A stretch of DNA of 40,034 bases, taken from NCBI GenBank assembly GCA_009379845.1, contig WHSZ01000057.1:1-40034 (forward strand). The letters run 5' to 3'. How positions within the stretch are numbered: position 1 is the first letter of the stretch; each line of letters begins with the position of its first letter. Made by a program: the position numbers and the translations under genes. This document shows positions 33,314 through 40,034 of the stretch, one piece after another. The stretch comes from Pseudonocardiaceae bacterium. GTDB lineage: Bacteria; Actinomycetota; Actinomycetes; Mycobacteriales; Pseudonocardiaceae. The notes under the pieces were generated by a model. It worked only from the letters and a program-made list of their open reading frames with translations, searched no databases and was not told the origin of the DNA.

Positions 33314-33715
33314 GTGATCCTTGGTGTCGACCTCGCCAGCGAGGTTCCGCTTTACCAGCAGTTGCGCGATCGCGTGGTGGAGGCGATCGCGTCCGGGATA
33401 CTGCCGGCCGGCAGCTCGTTGCCGACCACCCGGCAGCTCGCGAGTGACTTCGGCATCAACTTCCACACCGTGAACAAGGCGTACGACCTGTTGCGCCAGC
33501 AGGGGTTGCTTCGGCTGACCCGCAAGACCGGCGCGACAGTCTTGCGGGACGCGCACACCGGCCCGCCCCCGCCGGACTTCCTGAGCGGCTGGCGGAGCAG
33601 GGCCCGCACGTTGCTCGCCGAGGCCGTCGCACACGGCGTCAGCGAGGCGGAGTTGCTTGAGACCTGCGAGTCCGTGCTGGCAACGTTTCGCGCCGAGAGC
33701 GAAGATCCGGCATGA
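33314..33715 (+). CDS. GntR-family regulator, YtrA subfamily
   Basis: 133-aa short regulator: a winged helix (VPLYQQLRDRVVEAIASGILPAGSSLPTTRQLASDFGINFHTVNKAYDLLRQQGLL, split here by description only as residues about 15-65) plus a small helical dimerisation tail, without an effector domain, as in YtrA. GTG 33314 is chosen since GGAGG (33304-33308) lies 5 nt upstream; GTG 33302 overlaps it. It overlaps the next gene by ATGA (33712-33715), so the two are coupled. Confidence 0.9.
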   Translation: MILGVDLASEVPLYQQLRDRVVEAIASGILPAGSSLPTTRQLASDFGINFHTVNKAYDLLRQQGLLRLTRKTGATVLRDAHTGPPPPDFLSGWRSRARTLLAEAVAHGVSEAELLETCESVLATFRAESEDPA

Positions 33716-34812
33716 GCACGGGACTGCTCGTAATCTACGCGGCCTCGATCGCGCTGATCGGGGTGATCGCCGTGCTACTGCCGAACTTCTCCCGGCCCAC
33801 CCTCGCGTTCGGGGTGCGGATCCCGCCCGAGCAAGTGGACTCCGAGTTCGTGACCGAGCAGCGCCGCTGGTACCAGCGCTGGGTGCTGGCCGGCTGTGCC
33901 GCCCTGCTCGCGGTGCAACTGCCCCTGGCGCTCGCGGTGCCCGAGTTCGTCCAGTATGGACTGTCGACGCTGCCGGTCGTGGTGGTCGCCGGCGCGGTGT
34001 ACTACCGGGCGCACAGCCGGATTCGCGCGGCGAAACGGCAGCAGGGGTGGTACGACTCGGCGCGGCAGGGTATCGCGGTGGACACCTCGCTGCGCAGTGA
34101 TCCGGAGCGGTTCCCGTGGTTGTGGGTGTTGCCGGCGATCGTCGTGCTGGCGATCACCGCCGTGATCGGCATCCTGCGGTACCCCTCGATGCCGGACATC
34201 CTGGTACTGCACTGGTCGGGCTCGGGCGAGCCGGACCGTACCGCGCCGAAATCCCCCGGCAGCGCGTTCGTGCTGGTGTTCGTGCAAGCCGGGCTCACCG
34301 CGTTCCTTGTGGTGCTGACCAGGTTGTGCTTCGGGGCCAAGCCCGAGTTGGACCCCGCCAGGCCGCGCGGGTCCGCGCGGCAGCACCGCAGGTTCAGCAC
34401 GCGTACCGCGAAGGCGATGCTGGTGCTCACCGCGGCTAGCGGCTTCACGATGCTCGGCGCGGCCCTGATGGTCTGGTGGAACTCGTTCTCCGTGCCGCTG
34501 TTGCTGCTTTCCCTGCTCCCGGTCGCGATCGGCGTGGTCGGGTTGCTGGTGCTGTCGGTACGCACCGGGCAGGGCGGCAGCAAGCTCGAGCAGGAAGCCG
34601 ACGTAGCCGAGAACACCGGGTACGTCGAGCAGGACGACGACCGGTTCTGGCTGGCCGCGGGCCTTTTCTACGTCAATCGCGACGATCCCGCGGTGTTCGT
34701 GCAGAAACGGGTCGGCTTCGGCTGGACGGTGAACCTCGCCAACCCGAAGGCGTGGCTGCTGTTCGTCGGCCTTATCGGCATCGCCGTGCTGCCCGCGTTG
34801 CTCCTCCCGTGA
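33712..34812 (+). CDS. DUF1648-DUF5808 membrane protein
   Basis: 366 aa. Hydrophobic helices lie near residues 4-24, 58-75, 80-100, 137-157, 185-205, 240-260, 265-285 and 345-365. The central region around YPSMPDILVLHWSGSGEPDR is the DUF1648 signature, and DDDRFWLAAGLFYVNRDDPAVFVQKR with NLANPKAW is the DUF5808 motif. In Firmicutes, YtrA-type regulators with DUF1648 proteins (SdpI-like) are linked to resistance or immunity to membrane-active peptides; a similar role is inference here. Translationally coupled to the regulator. Confidence 0.85.
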   Translation: MSTGLLVIYAASIALIGVIAVLLPNFSRPTLAFGVRIPPEQVDSEFVTEQRRWYQRWVLAGCAALLAVQLPLALAVPEFVQYGLSTLPVVVVAGAVYYRAHSRIRAAKRQQGWYDSARQGIAVDTSLRSDPERFPWLWVLPAIVVLAITAVIGILRYPSMPDILVLHWSGSGEPDRTAPKSPGSAFVLVFVQAGLTAFLVVLTRLCFGAKPELDPARPRGSARQHRRFSTRTAKAMLVLTAASGFTMLGAALMVWWNSFSVPLLLLSLLPVAIGVVGLLVLSVRTGQGGSKLEQEADVAENTGYVEQDDDRFWLAAGLFYVNRDDPAVFVQKRVGFGWTVNLANPKAWLLFVGLIGIAVLPALLLP

Positions 34813-34815
34813 CGG

Positions 34816-35739
34816 TCAGGCGTGCACGACGCGGGACGCCTCGGTAGTGAACGCGGTGCGGAAGAAGTCGTCGAGCTTGTCCACAACGGACTGGAACGTG
34901 GGGTTGTCGTCGAACATCCACTCGGTATGGCCGCAGCCTTCCAGCATCACCAGCTCCTTGGGCTCAGCGGCGTGCTGGTACAGCGAGCGCGCCTCCTCCG
35001 GGTAGTGCAGCCGGTTCTCGCTGCCGTGTGCCACCAGCAACGGCCGGGGCGAGATGCGATGTGCCACCGACTCCGGGTGGAACCGCAGCAGCATCTCGGC
35101 CGACTCGAGCGTGACCCCGGAACCGAAGCCGGGCGCCTGGTACAGCTCGAGATTGACGTACCCCTCGGTCGCGGAATCCAGATCCAGCCGGACGATGTCC
35201 CACGGTGACGTGATTTCCGAGCGACCGAGCTCGGCGCGCCGCCCCCGGTCGGCACGGATACGGCGCTGCAGGTGTTGCCAGGAGTCCTCGTCATGCATCG
35301 TGCGAGTGGACCGGGCGCCGTCGCCGATCCCGTTCAGCGCGGCGACCGCGCGGACCCGCCGATCGTCCGCGGCCTCGGCGACCACCACGCCACCACCGAG
35401 ACCCCAGCCGATCAGACCGGTCCTATCGGGGTCCACGCTGTCCACAGTAGACGCGCGATCCACGGCGGCCCGCAGGTTCTCCACCCATTCCTGCGGGGCG
35501 AGCCTGCCCCGCTCACCCTCGCTGTCGCCGAATCCGGCGTAGTCGAAGGCGAGTACGGCATAGCCACGGGCGCCGAGCGTGCGGGCGAACCGCTGCGGGT
35601 GGATCACCTTCAGTCCCTGGAAACCGGATGCCGGGATGAGTATCGGGTACGGCGCCCCTGCGCCGTCGTCATCCGGCAGGTGCAGGTCGGCGTCCAGCCG
35701 CTTGCCGACGGAGAAGAACGGCAGTGGCCGCACGGTCAT
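34816..35739 (-). CDS. Alpha/beta hydrolase-fold protein with degenerate catalytic residues
   Basis: 307 aa with the full alpha/beta-hydrolase layout: oxyanion region PASGFQG, VLAFDYAGFGDSEGE, nucleophile elbow IGWGLGGG, a cap insert about 140-220, and the late PRPLLVAHGSENRLHYPEEA and LEGCGHTEW segments. In the elbow the usual Ser is Gly113, and the usual acid position is Asn242 next to Glu241; His271 is kept. So it may not be a serine hydrolase. AAGGAGGA precedes ATG 35739. The IclR gene lies 10 bp upstream on the same strand. Confidence 0.85.
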   Translation of the reverse strand: MTVRPLPFFSVGKRLDADLHLPDDDGAGAPYPILIPASGFQGLKVIHPQRFARTLGARGYAVLAFDYAGFGDSEGERGRLAPQEWVENLRAAVDRASTVDSVDPDRTGLIGWGLGGGVVVAEAADDRRVRAVAALNGIGDGARSTRTMHDEDSWQHLQRRIRADRGRRAELGRSEITSPWDIVRLDLDSATEGYVNLELYQAPGFGSGVTLESAEMLLRFHPESVAHRISPRPLLVAHGSENRLHYPEEARSLYQHAAEPKELVMLEGCGHTEWMFDDNPTFQSVVDKLDDFFRTAFTTEASRVVHA

Positions 35740-35749
35740 GGGTCCTCCT

Positions 35750-36520
35750 TCATGATTCCTTTGTCCCGTGGAGCTTTTCGGTCAGTTCCCGCGCGGTCTC
35801 GTGCACCGCGCGGCCGATATTCGGCAGCGCCCTTCCCACCCGGAACTTGGGTGCGGAGACGTTCACGGCGGCCACGATGCGTCCGGTGAAATCCCGCACC
35901 GGCGCCGCGGCCGCGACCAGCCCGGCCTCGAATTCCTCGTCGGCGAGCGCGAAACCGAGCCTGCGCGCGCGGCGCAACCTGGCAAGGCATTCCTGGGCGC
36001 TGCCCGGTGCTTTCGGGCCGGCGACCATGGAGGCGCTGGCGTTGAACAGCTCGATCACTTCGTCGTCGCTGGCGTCGAACAGCAGCGCACGCCCGGTCGA
36101 TGTGCAGTGCATCGGCGTGGTCCGCCCGATCCAGCCAGCCGCCTGCACCGATCGAAGCGGGTTCTCGGACAGCACGGTGAGCGCTTCGTTGGCGTTGCGT
36201 ACGCTGAGGTGGCCGCGTTCGGTGACCCTGCCGACCAGCTTGCGCAGCACGGCGGGGGCGGCCGAGATCAGCTGCCGGTCGCTCGCCCGATCGGCGAGGG
36301 TGTAGATCCGCCAGCCGAGCCGGTACTCCAGCGAGTCGGGGTCGCGTTCGACGAGGCCTGAGTCGCAAAGCACCTTGAGGGTGCGGGAAACCTGGGTCTT
36401 TTCCCGGCCGAGATACCGCGCGATCTCGACCACGCCGGTGCCGGCCGGCAGGTCCTGCGAGCCGAGCGCCTCGAGCACGGCGATGGCTCGTTGCACGCTC
36501 GAGAGCGCCTCACTGGTCAT
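35750..36520 (-). CDS. IclR-family transcriptional regulator
   Basis: 256 aa: N-terminal winged helix-turn-helix (residues about 8-70; EIARYLGREKTQVSRTLKVL) and a C-terminal effector domain (TERGHLSVRNANEALTVLSE, TPMHCTSTGRALLFDAS, RRLGFALADEEFEAGLVAAAAPVRD). IclR proteins typically sense aromatic or carbohydrate acids. It is co-directional with the hydrolase 10 bp downstream and probably controls that pair. It diverges from the polymerase IV gene over 178 bp. Confidence 0.92.
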   Translation of the reverse strand: MTSEALSSVQRAIAVLEALGSQDLPAGTGVVEIARYLGREKTQVSRTLKVLCDSGLVERDPDSLEYRLGWRIYTLADRASDRQLISAAPAVLRKLVGRVTERGHLSVRNANEALTVLSENPLRSVQAAGWIGRTTPMHCTSTGRALLFDASDDEVIELFNASASMVAGPKAPGSAQECLARLRRARRLGFALADEEFEAGLVAAAAPVRDFTGRIVAAVNVSAPKFRVGRALPNIGRAVHETARELTEKLHGTKES

Positions 36521-36675
36521 ATCCCCACCATCCGTGCCGGTGCCGGTTAGGGCAACCGGAGTTGCTCCATACGCACGCGCCAGGGGCGCCGACGATCAGG
36601 ATGGGGCGATTCCGGCTGGTACCGGATCAACGACCGTATGTATTTGCTCTTATTCCCAGGACTGTTCCGTTACGG

Positions 36676-36705
36676 ATGTCGGTGCCAGATGCGAACATAT
36701 GTTCG
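36676..36705 (+). promoter_or_regulatory. LexA palindrome overlapping a RecA-NDp-like promoter and the pol IV start
   Basis: CGAAC-ATAT-GTTCG (36692-36705) is a perfect 14-bp palindrome of the actinobacterial SOS box (TCGAAC-N4-GTTCGA). Just upstream, ATGTCGGTG (36676-36684), an exact 8-nt spacer and GAACAT (36693-36698, keeping A2 and T6) resemble the RecA-NDp/PafBC promoter. The first ATG (36699) is inside the palindrome, and a transcript starting about 36705 would begin at GTG 36705. Confidence 0.75.
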
Positions 36706-37895
36706 TGCCGAGCGAGGGGCCGATCCTGCACGCCGATCTCGATGCGTTCTACGCATCGGTCGAGCAGCGCGATGATCGTCGGCTGCGTTCCCGGCCGGTG
36801 ATCGTCGGGGCGGGGGTGGTGCTGGCGGCCAGTTACGAGGCCAAGGCCTACGGTGTCCGCACCGCGATGGGCGGCGCGCAGGCCAGGCGGTTGTGCCCGC
36901 ACGCCATCGTGGTGCCGCCCCGGATGTCGGCCTATTCCGAGGCGAGCAAAGCGGTGTTCGAGGTGTTCAACCAGACCACGCCGCTCGTCGAGGGGCTGTC
37001 CATCGACGAGGCCTTCCTCGACGTTGGCGGGCTGGCGCGGATCTCGGGTCCGCCCACCGAGATCGCCGCGCGGTTGCGGGGAGAGGTGGCCGAACGCGTG
37101 GGACTGCCCATCACGGTCGGGGTGGCCAGAACCAAGTTCCTCGCCAAGGTGGCAAGCGGCGTGGCCAAACCCGACGGGCTGCTCGTGGTTCCGCACGACC
37201 GCGAGCTGGCCTTCCTGCATCCACTGCCGGTGGAACGGCTGTGGGGCGTCGGCGAGGTCACCGCGCGCAAGCTCCGCGATCGGGGCATCGGCACCGTGGG
37301 GCAGCTGGCTGCCTTCGGCGAACCGGCGCTGGTCTCGATGCTCGGCAGGGCATCTGGCCGGCACCTGCACGCGCTCGCGCACAACCAGGACCCCCGCCCG
37401 GTGCGGGTGGGCCGGCGCCGGCGCTCGATAGGGTCGCAGCGCGCACTCGGCAGGAAACCGCGCTCATCCGATGAGTTGGACGCTACCGTCGTCGCGATCG
37501 TGGACCGGCTCGGCCGCCGGTTGCGCGGGGCACGGCGCGTCTGCCGCACGGTGGTCCTCCGGATGCGGTTCGCCGACTACACGCGGGCGACGCGGTCGCA
37601 CACCATGCGCGAACCGACCGCGCACACCGAGATCATCCTTGGCGCAGCGCGGGGCTTGCTGGTCACGGCCATGCCGATGATCCAGGCCGAGGGCATCACG
37701 CTCATCGGTGTCACGCTGTCCAACTTGGACAACGAGGGCGCCATCCAGCTGGCACTCCCGCTTGATGGGCACAGCACCGGCGCGCTGGACGCGACCCTCG
37801 ACGACGTGCGCGACCGGTTCGGATCGGCGGCCGTCACCCGTGCCGTGCTGCTCGGCAAGGACGAGGGCATCTCGGTGCCGTTACTACCCGACTAG
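36699..37895 (+). CDS. dinB: DNA polymerase IV (Y-family, DinB)
   Basis: 398-aa translesion polymerase. Catalytic motifs ILHADLDAFYASVEQ and SIDEAFLDVGG supply the metal-binding carboxylates. VGVARTKFLAKVASGVAKPDG, the HhH region (ERLWGVGEVTARKLRDRGI) and the little-finger domain follow. IQLALPLD late in the protein fits a beta-clamp-binding motif. ATG 36699 has no Shine-Dalgarno and lies in the LexA site; GTG 36705 in the same frame may be the true leaderless start, giving 396 aa. Longer in-frame sequence upstream overlaps the IclR gene and is noncoding. Confidence 0.94.
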   Translation: MFVPSEGPILHADLDAFYASVEQRDDRRLRSRPVIVGAGVVLAASYEAKAYGVRTAMGGAQARRLCPHAIVVPPRMSAYSEASKAVFEVFNQTTPLVEGLSIDEAFLDVGGLARISGPPTEIAARLRGEVAERVGLPITVGVARTKFLAKVASGVAKPDGLLVVPHDRELAFLHPLPVERLWGVGEVTARKLRDRGIGTVGQLAAFGEPALVSMLGRASGRHLHALAHNQDPRPVRVGRRRRSIGSQRALGRKPRSSDELDATVVAIVDRLGRRLRGARRVCRTVVLRMRFADYTRATRSHTMREPTAHTEIILGAARGLLVTAMPMIQAEGITLIGVTLSNLDNEGAIQLALPLDGHSTGALDATLDDVRDRFGSAAVTRAVLLGKDEGISVPLLPD

Positions 37896-37903
37896 CCCAC
37901 CGG

Positions 37904-38737
37904 TCAGTCGTCGCCGCTTTCGTTGATCAGGCGTTCGAGCTCGCGGCGCAGCAGGCCGAGCCGGGCCTCCTGCAGCAACGGCATCTCGCGCCTGCGTCGC
38001 CGGGCGGCCCGGACGTCGATGTCCACCATGAGCAGCGATTCGTCGCTGTCCGGCGCGCTGGCAACCACGTCACCCCACGGGTTGAGCACCTGGGAACCGC
38101 CCCAGAACCGGGCGCCTGCCTCGTCCCCGACCCGGTTCACGAACACCACCCAGCATTGCTGCATCCGGGCGGTGAACACCAGCAGGTCGTGCCAGTACGG
38201 GGCCGGGTCGAACGATCCGGCCGTGATCTTGGCGGCGCTGTTCGTTGGCACCAGCAGCACCTCGGCGCCGTCCTGCGCGGCAAGCCACGGCAGCATTGGC
38301 TGCCAGCAGTCGTTGCACACCAGCGTGGCCATTCGGGCGTGCGCGGTATCGAAGGCGCGCATCCGCTGGCCGGGACTCGCGTGCTTGCGCTCCTCCCAGA
38401 TCAGGTAGTTCGGCAGGTAGAGCTTGCGATGGTTATGCACGACGTGGCCGTCGGACAGGTACACCGCCGAGTTGTGCCTGCGCACCGGGGCGTCTTCGAG
38501 CAGGCCGATCAGGACATCCGGGCCGTGTCCGGACAGCTCGAGCAGCCGCGGATCGTTCAGCGGGATGGAGATGTCGTCGGCGAGCTGACCGAGCGCGTAA
38601 CCCGTCAGGCTGAGTTCGGGAAACACCACCAGATCGGCCTGCTGCACCGCCGCGTCCTTGATCAGGCGCTCGGTATTCGCGATGTTTCCCTCGACGTCGC
38701 CGAGCCGGCAATTCGTCTGTGCGAGTGCCACTCTCAT
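37904..38737 (-). CDS. Nitrilase-superfamily carbon-nitrogen hydrolase
   Basis: 277-aa C-N hydrolase. The catalytic triad is Glu41 (FPELSLTGY), Lys105 (HRKLYLPNY) and Cys141 (LVCNDCWQP). The pattern near Cys141 and the FPELSLTGYALGQL segment recall the glutaminase domain of NAD synthetase and related aliphatic amidases, so an amide substrate is likely. ATG 38737 is chosen because GGAGGTGA (38743-38750) lies 5 nt upstream; GTG 38746 overlaps it. It converges on the polymerase IV gene, 8 bp apart. Confidence 0.92.
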   Translation of the reverse strand: MRVALAQTNCRLGDVEGNIANTERLIKDAAVQQADLVVFPELSLTGYALGQLADDISIPLNDPRLLELSGHGPDVLIGLLEDAPVRRHNSAVYLSDGHVVHNHRKLYLPNYLIWEERKHASPGQRMRAFDTAHARMATLVCNDCWQPMLPWLAAQDGAEVLLVPTNSAAKITAGSFDPAPYWHDLLVFTARMQQCWVVFVNRVGDEAGARFWGGSQVLNPWGDVVASAPDSDESLLMVDIDVRAARRRRREMPLLQEARLGLLRRELERLINESGDD

Positions 38738-38947
38738 GCGTCTCACCTCCCTACGTCCGGTCCCTGTCGACGGCTCCCCCGACCAGGCATGCGGCGAGCC
38801 GCAGCCGATTCGCTGCGCGGAGTTGCCAGGATTTGGGGAGTGATCGCCACGCGGTCCACAGCGCCCGCGTGCGCACTACGGTACGCGTGGGGCGAGGGTG
38901 TGCACGAGCCCGCGAAGAAACGCCGACGGAGACGGGAGTGGTACAAG

Positions 38948-39991
38948 GTGCCTGAGAATGGGCTGCCATGGTCGGCCGGCGCGGCGACCGGTATCGGCTC
39001 GATGCCGGGAACCGATCCACGCGAGGCCATCAGCGTCGTGCTCGGCGAGCTGCCGGAGTTTCCGTACCTGCCCGAGCTGCCGGCTCGTGGTGTCGGTGCG
39101 GACACCGTCGGGCGGACCGCCGCGCTCCTCGTCGACCTGGCCGTGGACGTGGTGCCGACCGGCTACCGGGTGGCCGCGCATGCCGGCCGCGATCACCGCA
39201 GGGCCGTCGATCTGCTGCGGAAGGATGTGGACACGCTCGACGAGCTGGTGGAACGTGCCGGGGCCACGCCCGCCGTGGTGAAGGTGCAGCTGGCCGGCCC
39301 GTGGACGCTGACAGCGGGCATCGAGCTGGCCCGCGGTCACCGGGTGCTCACCGACCACGGCGCGGTGCGGGAGTTCACCGAGTCGCTCGTCGAGGGGCTC
39401 ACCAGGCACGTGGCCGAGGTCGCGAGGCGCACCGGCGCGCGGGTGGTCGTGCAGCTTGACGAGCCGACGTTGCCGACCGTGCTTGCCGGCGCGCTGTCCA
39501 CGCCGTCCGGCTACGACACGGTGCCGGCGGTGCCCGAGCCGGACGCCGCCCCGATGCTTCGCAGCGTGATCACCTCGGCGCGGGCGGCGAGCTCCGCGCC
39601 CGTCGTGGTGCATTGCTGCGCGCCCCGCCCGCCGGTGAGGTTGTTGCGGGACGCCGGCGCTGACGCGGTGGCGCTGGACGCCACGCTGCTGGAGGGCACT
39701 CCGGCCGCGTTCACCGACCAGCTCGGAGAGGCCTGGGACGCGGGCACCGTGCTGCTGCTCGGCCTGGTGCCGGGCAAGGATCCGGAGCGGCAGCTCGGCC
39801 TGCGATCGGTTGCGGAACCCGCGTTGCGGCTGGTCGACCGGCTGGGCTTCGCTCGCTCGATCCTCGCCGAGCGTGCGGTGCCGACGCCGTGCTGCGGGCT
39901 CGCGGGGGCGAGCACCGGGTGGATGCGGCGCGCGTTGTCGCTGACGCGGGATCTCGGGCTGGCGTTCGCCGAGCCACCAGAGGATTGGTGA
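38948..39991 (+). CDS. MetE C-terminal-domain-like protein (Rv3015c-like)
   Basis: 347-aa stand-alone protein with the fold of the cobalamin-independent methionine synthase catalytic domain. GAATGIGSMPGTD opens the barrel, LPARGVGADTVG follows, VQLDEPTLP matches the active-site DEP segment, and candidate zinc ligands are in VVVHCCAP and TPCCGLAG. There is no N-terminal MetE domain. The homologue lies next to ligA in mycobacteria. GTG 38948 begins just before the family sequence; GTG codons about 50 nt upstream would add a basic stretch. Methyl donor and acceptor are unknown. Confidence 0.87.
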   Translation: MPENGLPWSAGAATGIGSMPGTDPREAISVVLGELPEFPYLPELPARGVGADTVGRTAALLVDLAVDVVPTGYRVAAHAGRDHRRAVDLLRKDVDTLDELVERAGATPAVVKVQLAGPWTLTAGIELARGHRVLTDHGAVREFTESLVEGLTRHVAEVARRTGARVVVQLDEPTLPTVLAGALSTPSGYDTVPAVPEPDAAPMLRSVITSARAASSAPVVVHCCAPRPPVRLLRDAGADAVALDATLLEGTPAAFTDQLGEAWDAGTVLLLGLVPGKDPERQLGLRSVAEPALRLVDRLGFARSILAERAVPTPCCGLAGASTGWMRRALSLTRDLGLAFAEPPEDW

Positions 39992-40034
39992 AGCGCCTGC
40001 GAGGCGTCGTGGCCGGAGCGCACAATGGGCCGCA

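Overview
High-GC actinobacterial chromosome, most likely Pseudonocardiales (Amycolatopsis/Saccharopolyspora-like); the genus cannot be fixed from this window. The signs are strong GC bias, frequent GTG/TTG starts, 4-bp GTGA/ATGA gene overlaps, and gene order that I recall (no search was run) as matching the Mycobacterium tuberculosis Rv3032-Rv3014c neighbourhood: GT4 glycosyltransferase, GH57 branching enzyme, methyltransferase, etfB-etfA, GNAT acyltransferase, plsC, cysteine desulfurase, mnmA, and at the right edge the MetE-C-like protein. It is ordinary core chromosome with small lineage-specific insertions. I see no prophage, CRISPR array, complete IS, rRNA or tRNA.

Layout. 1-375: a structured inverted-repeat element (11-111), then the upstream region of an MFS exporter. 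376-4010: MFS exporter, conserved 136-aa protein, DinB-fold protein, gluconokinase and its divergent GntR/FadR regulator. 4022-6530: secreted M14 zinc carboxypeptidase and divergent cobD. 6606-12289: the polysaccharide locus (GT4, GH57, SAM methyltransferase), split by a decayed GH2 glycosidase and an exported aldose-1-epimerase on the other strand. A perfect 46-bp palindrome there holds the stop codons of two converging genes. 12331-15923: cupin, acyl desaturase, DUF4429-SHOCT protein, 71-aa protein, DegV lipid-binding protein. 16231-18002: etfBA. 18225-23814: an OlsB-like/PlsC-like acyltransferase pair, an MFS gene with a 3' frameshift, cysteine desulfurase and mnmA. 24030-26726: Nudix hydrolase, DUF4232 secreted protein, acyl-CoA synthetase. 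26888-30451: dnaE1. 30477-34812: scramblase-like protein, polytopic protein with an unrecognised C-terminal domain, 4-TM protein, GntR/YtrA regulator and DUF1648-DUF5808 membrane protein. 34816-39991: alpha/beta hydrolase with a degenerate catalytic centre, IclR regulator, DNA polymerase IV, nitrilase-family amidohydrolase, MetE-C-like protein.

Themes. Lipid and envelope metabolism recurs (desaturase, DegV, ETF, acyltransferase pair, acyl-CoA synthetase, polysaccharide enzymes). Two DNA polymerase genes carry a DNA-damage promoter signature: dnaE1 has a RecA-NDp/PafBC-type element, and polymerase IV has a similar element plus a LexA palindrome over its start codon. The least explained signals are the cloverleaf-like element at 11-111, the palindrome at 9851-9924, helically phased direct repeats at 32740-32778, and the 20-bp-stem hairpin in the YtrA-family promoter.
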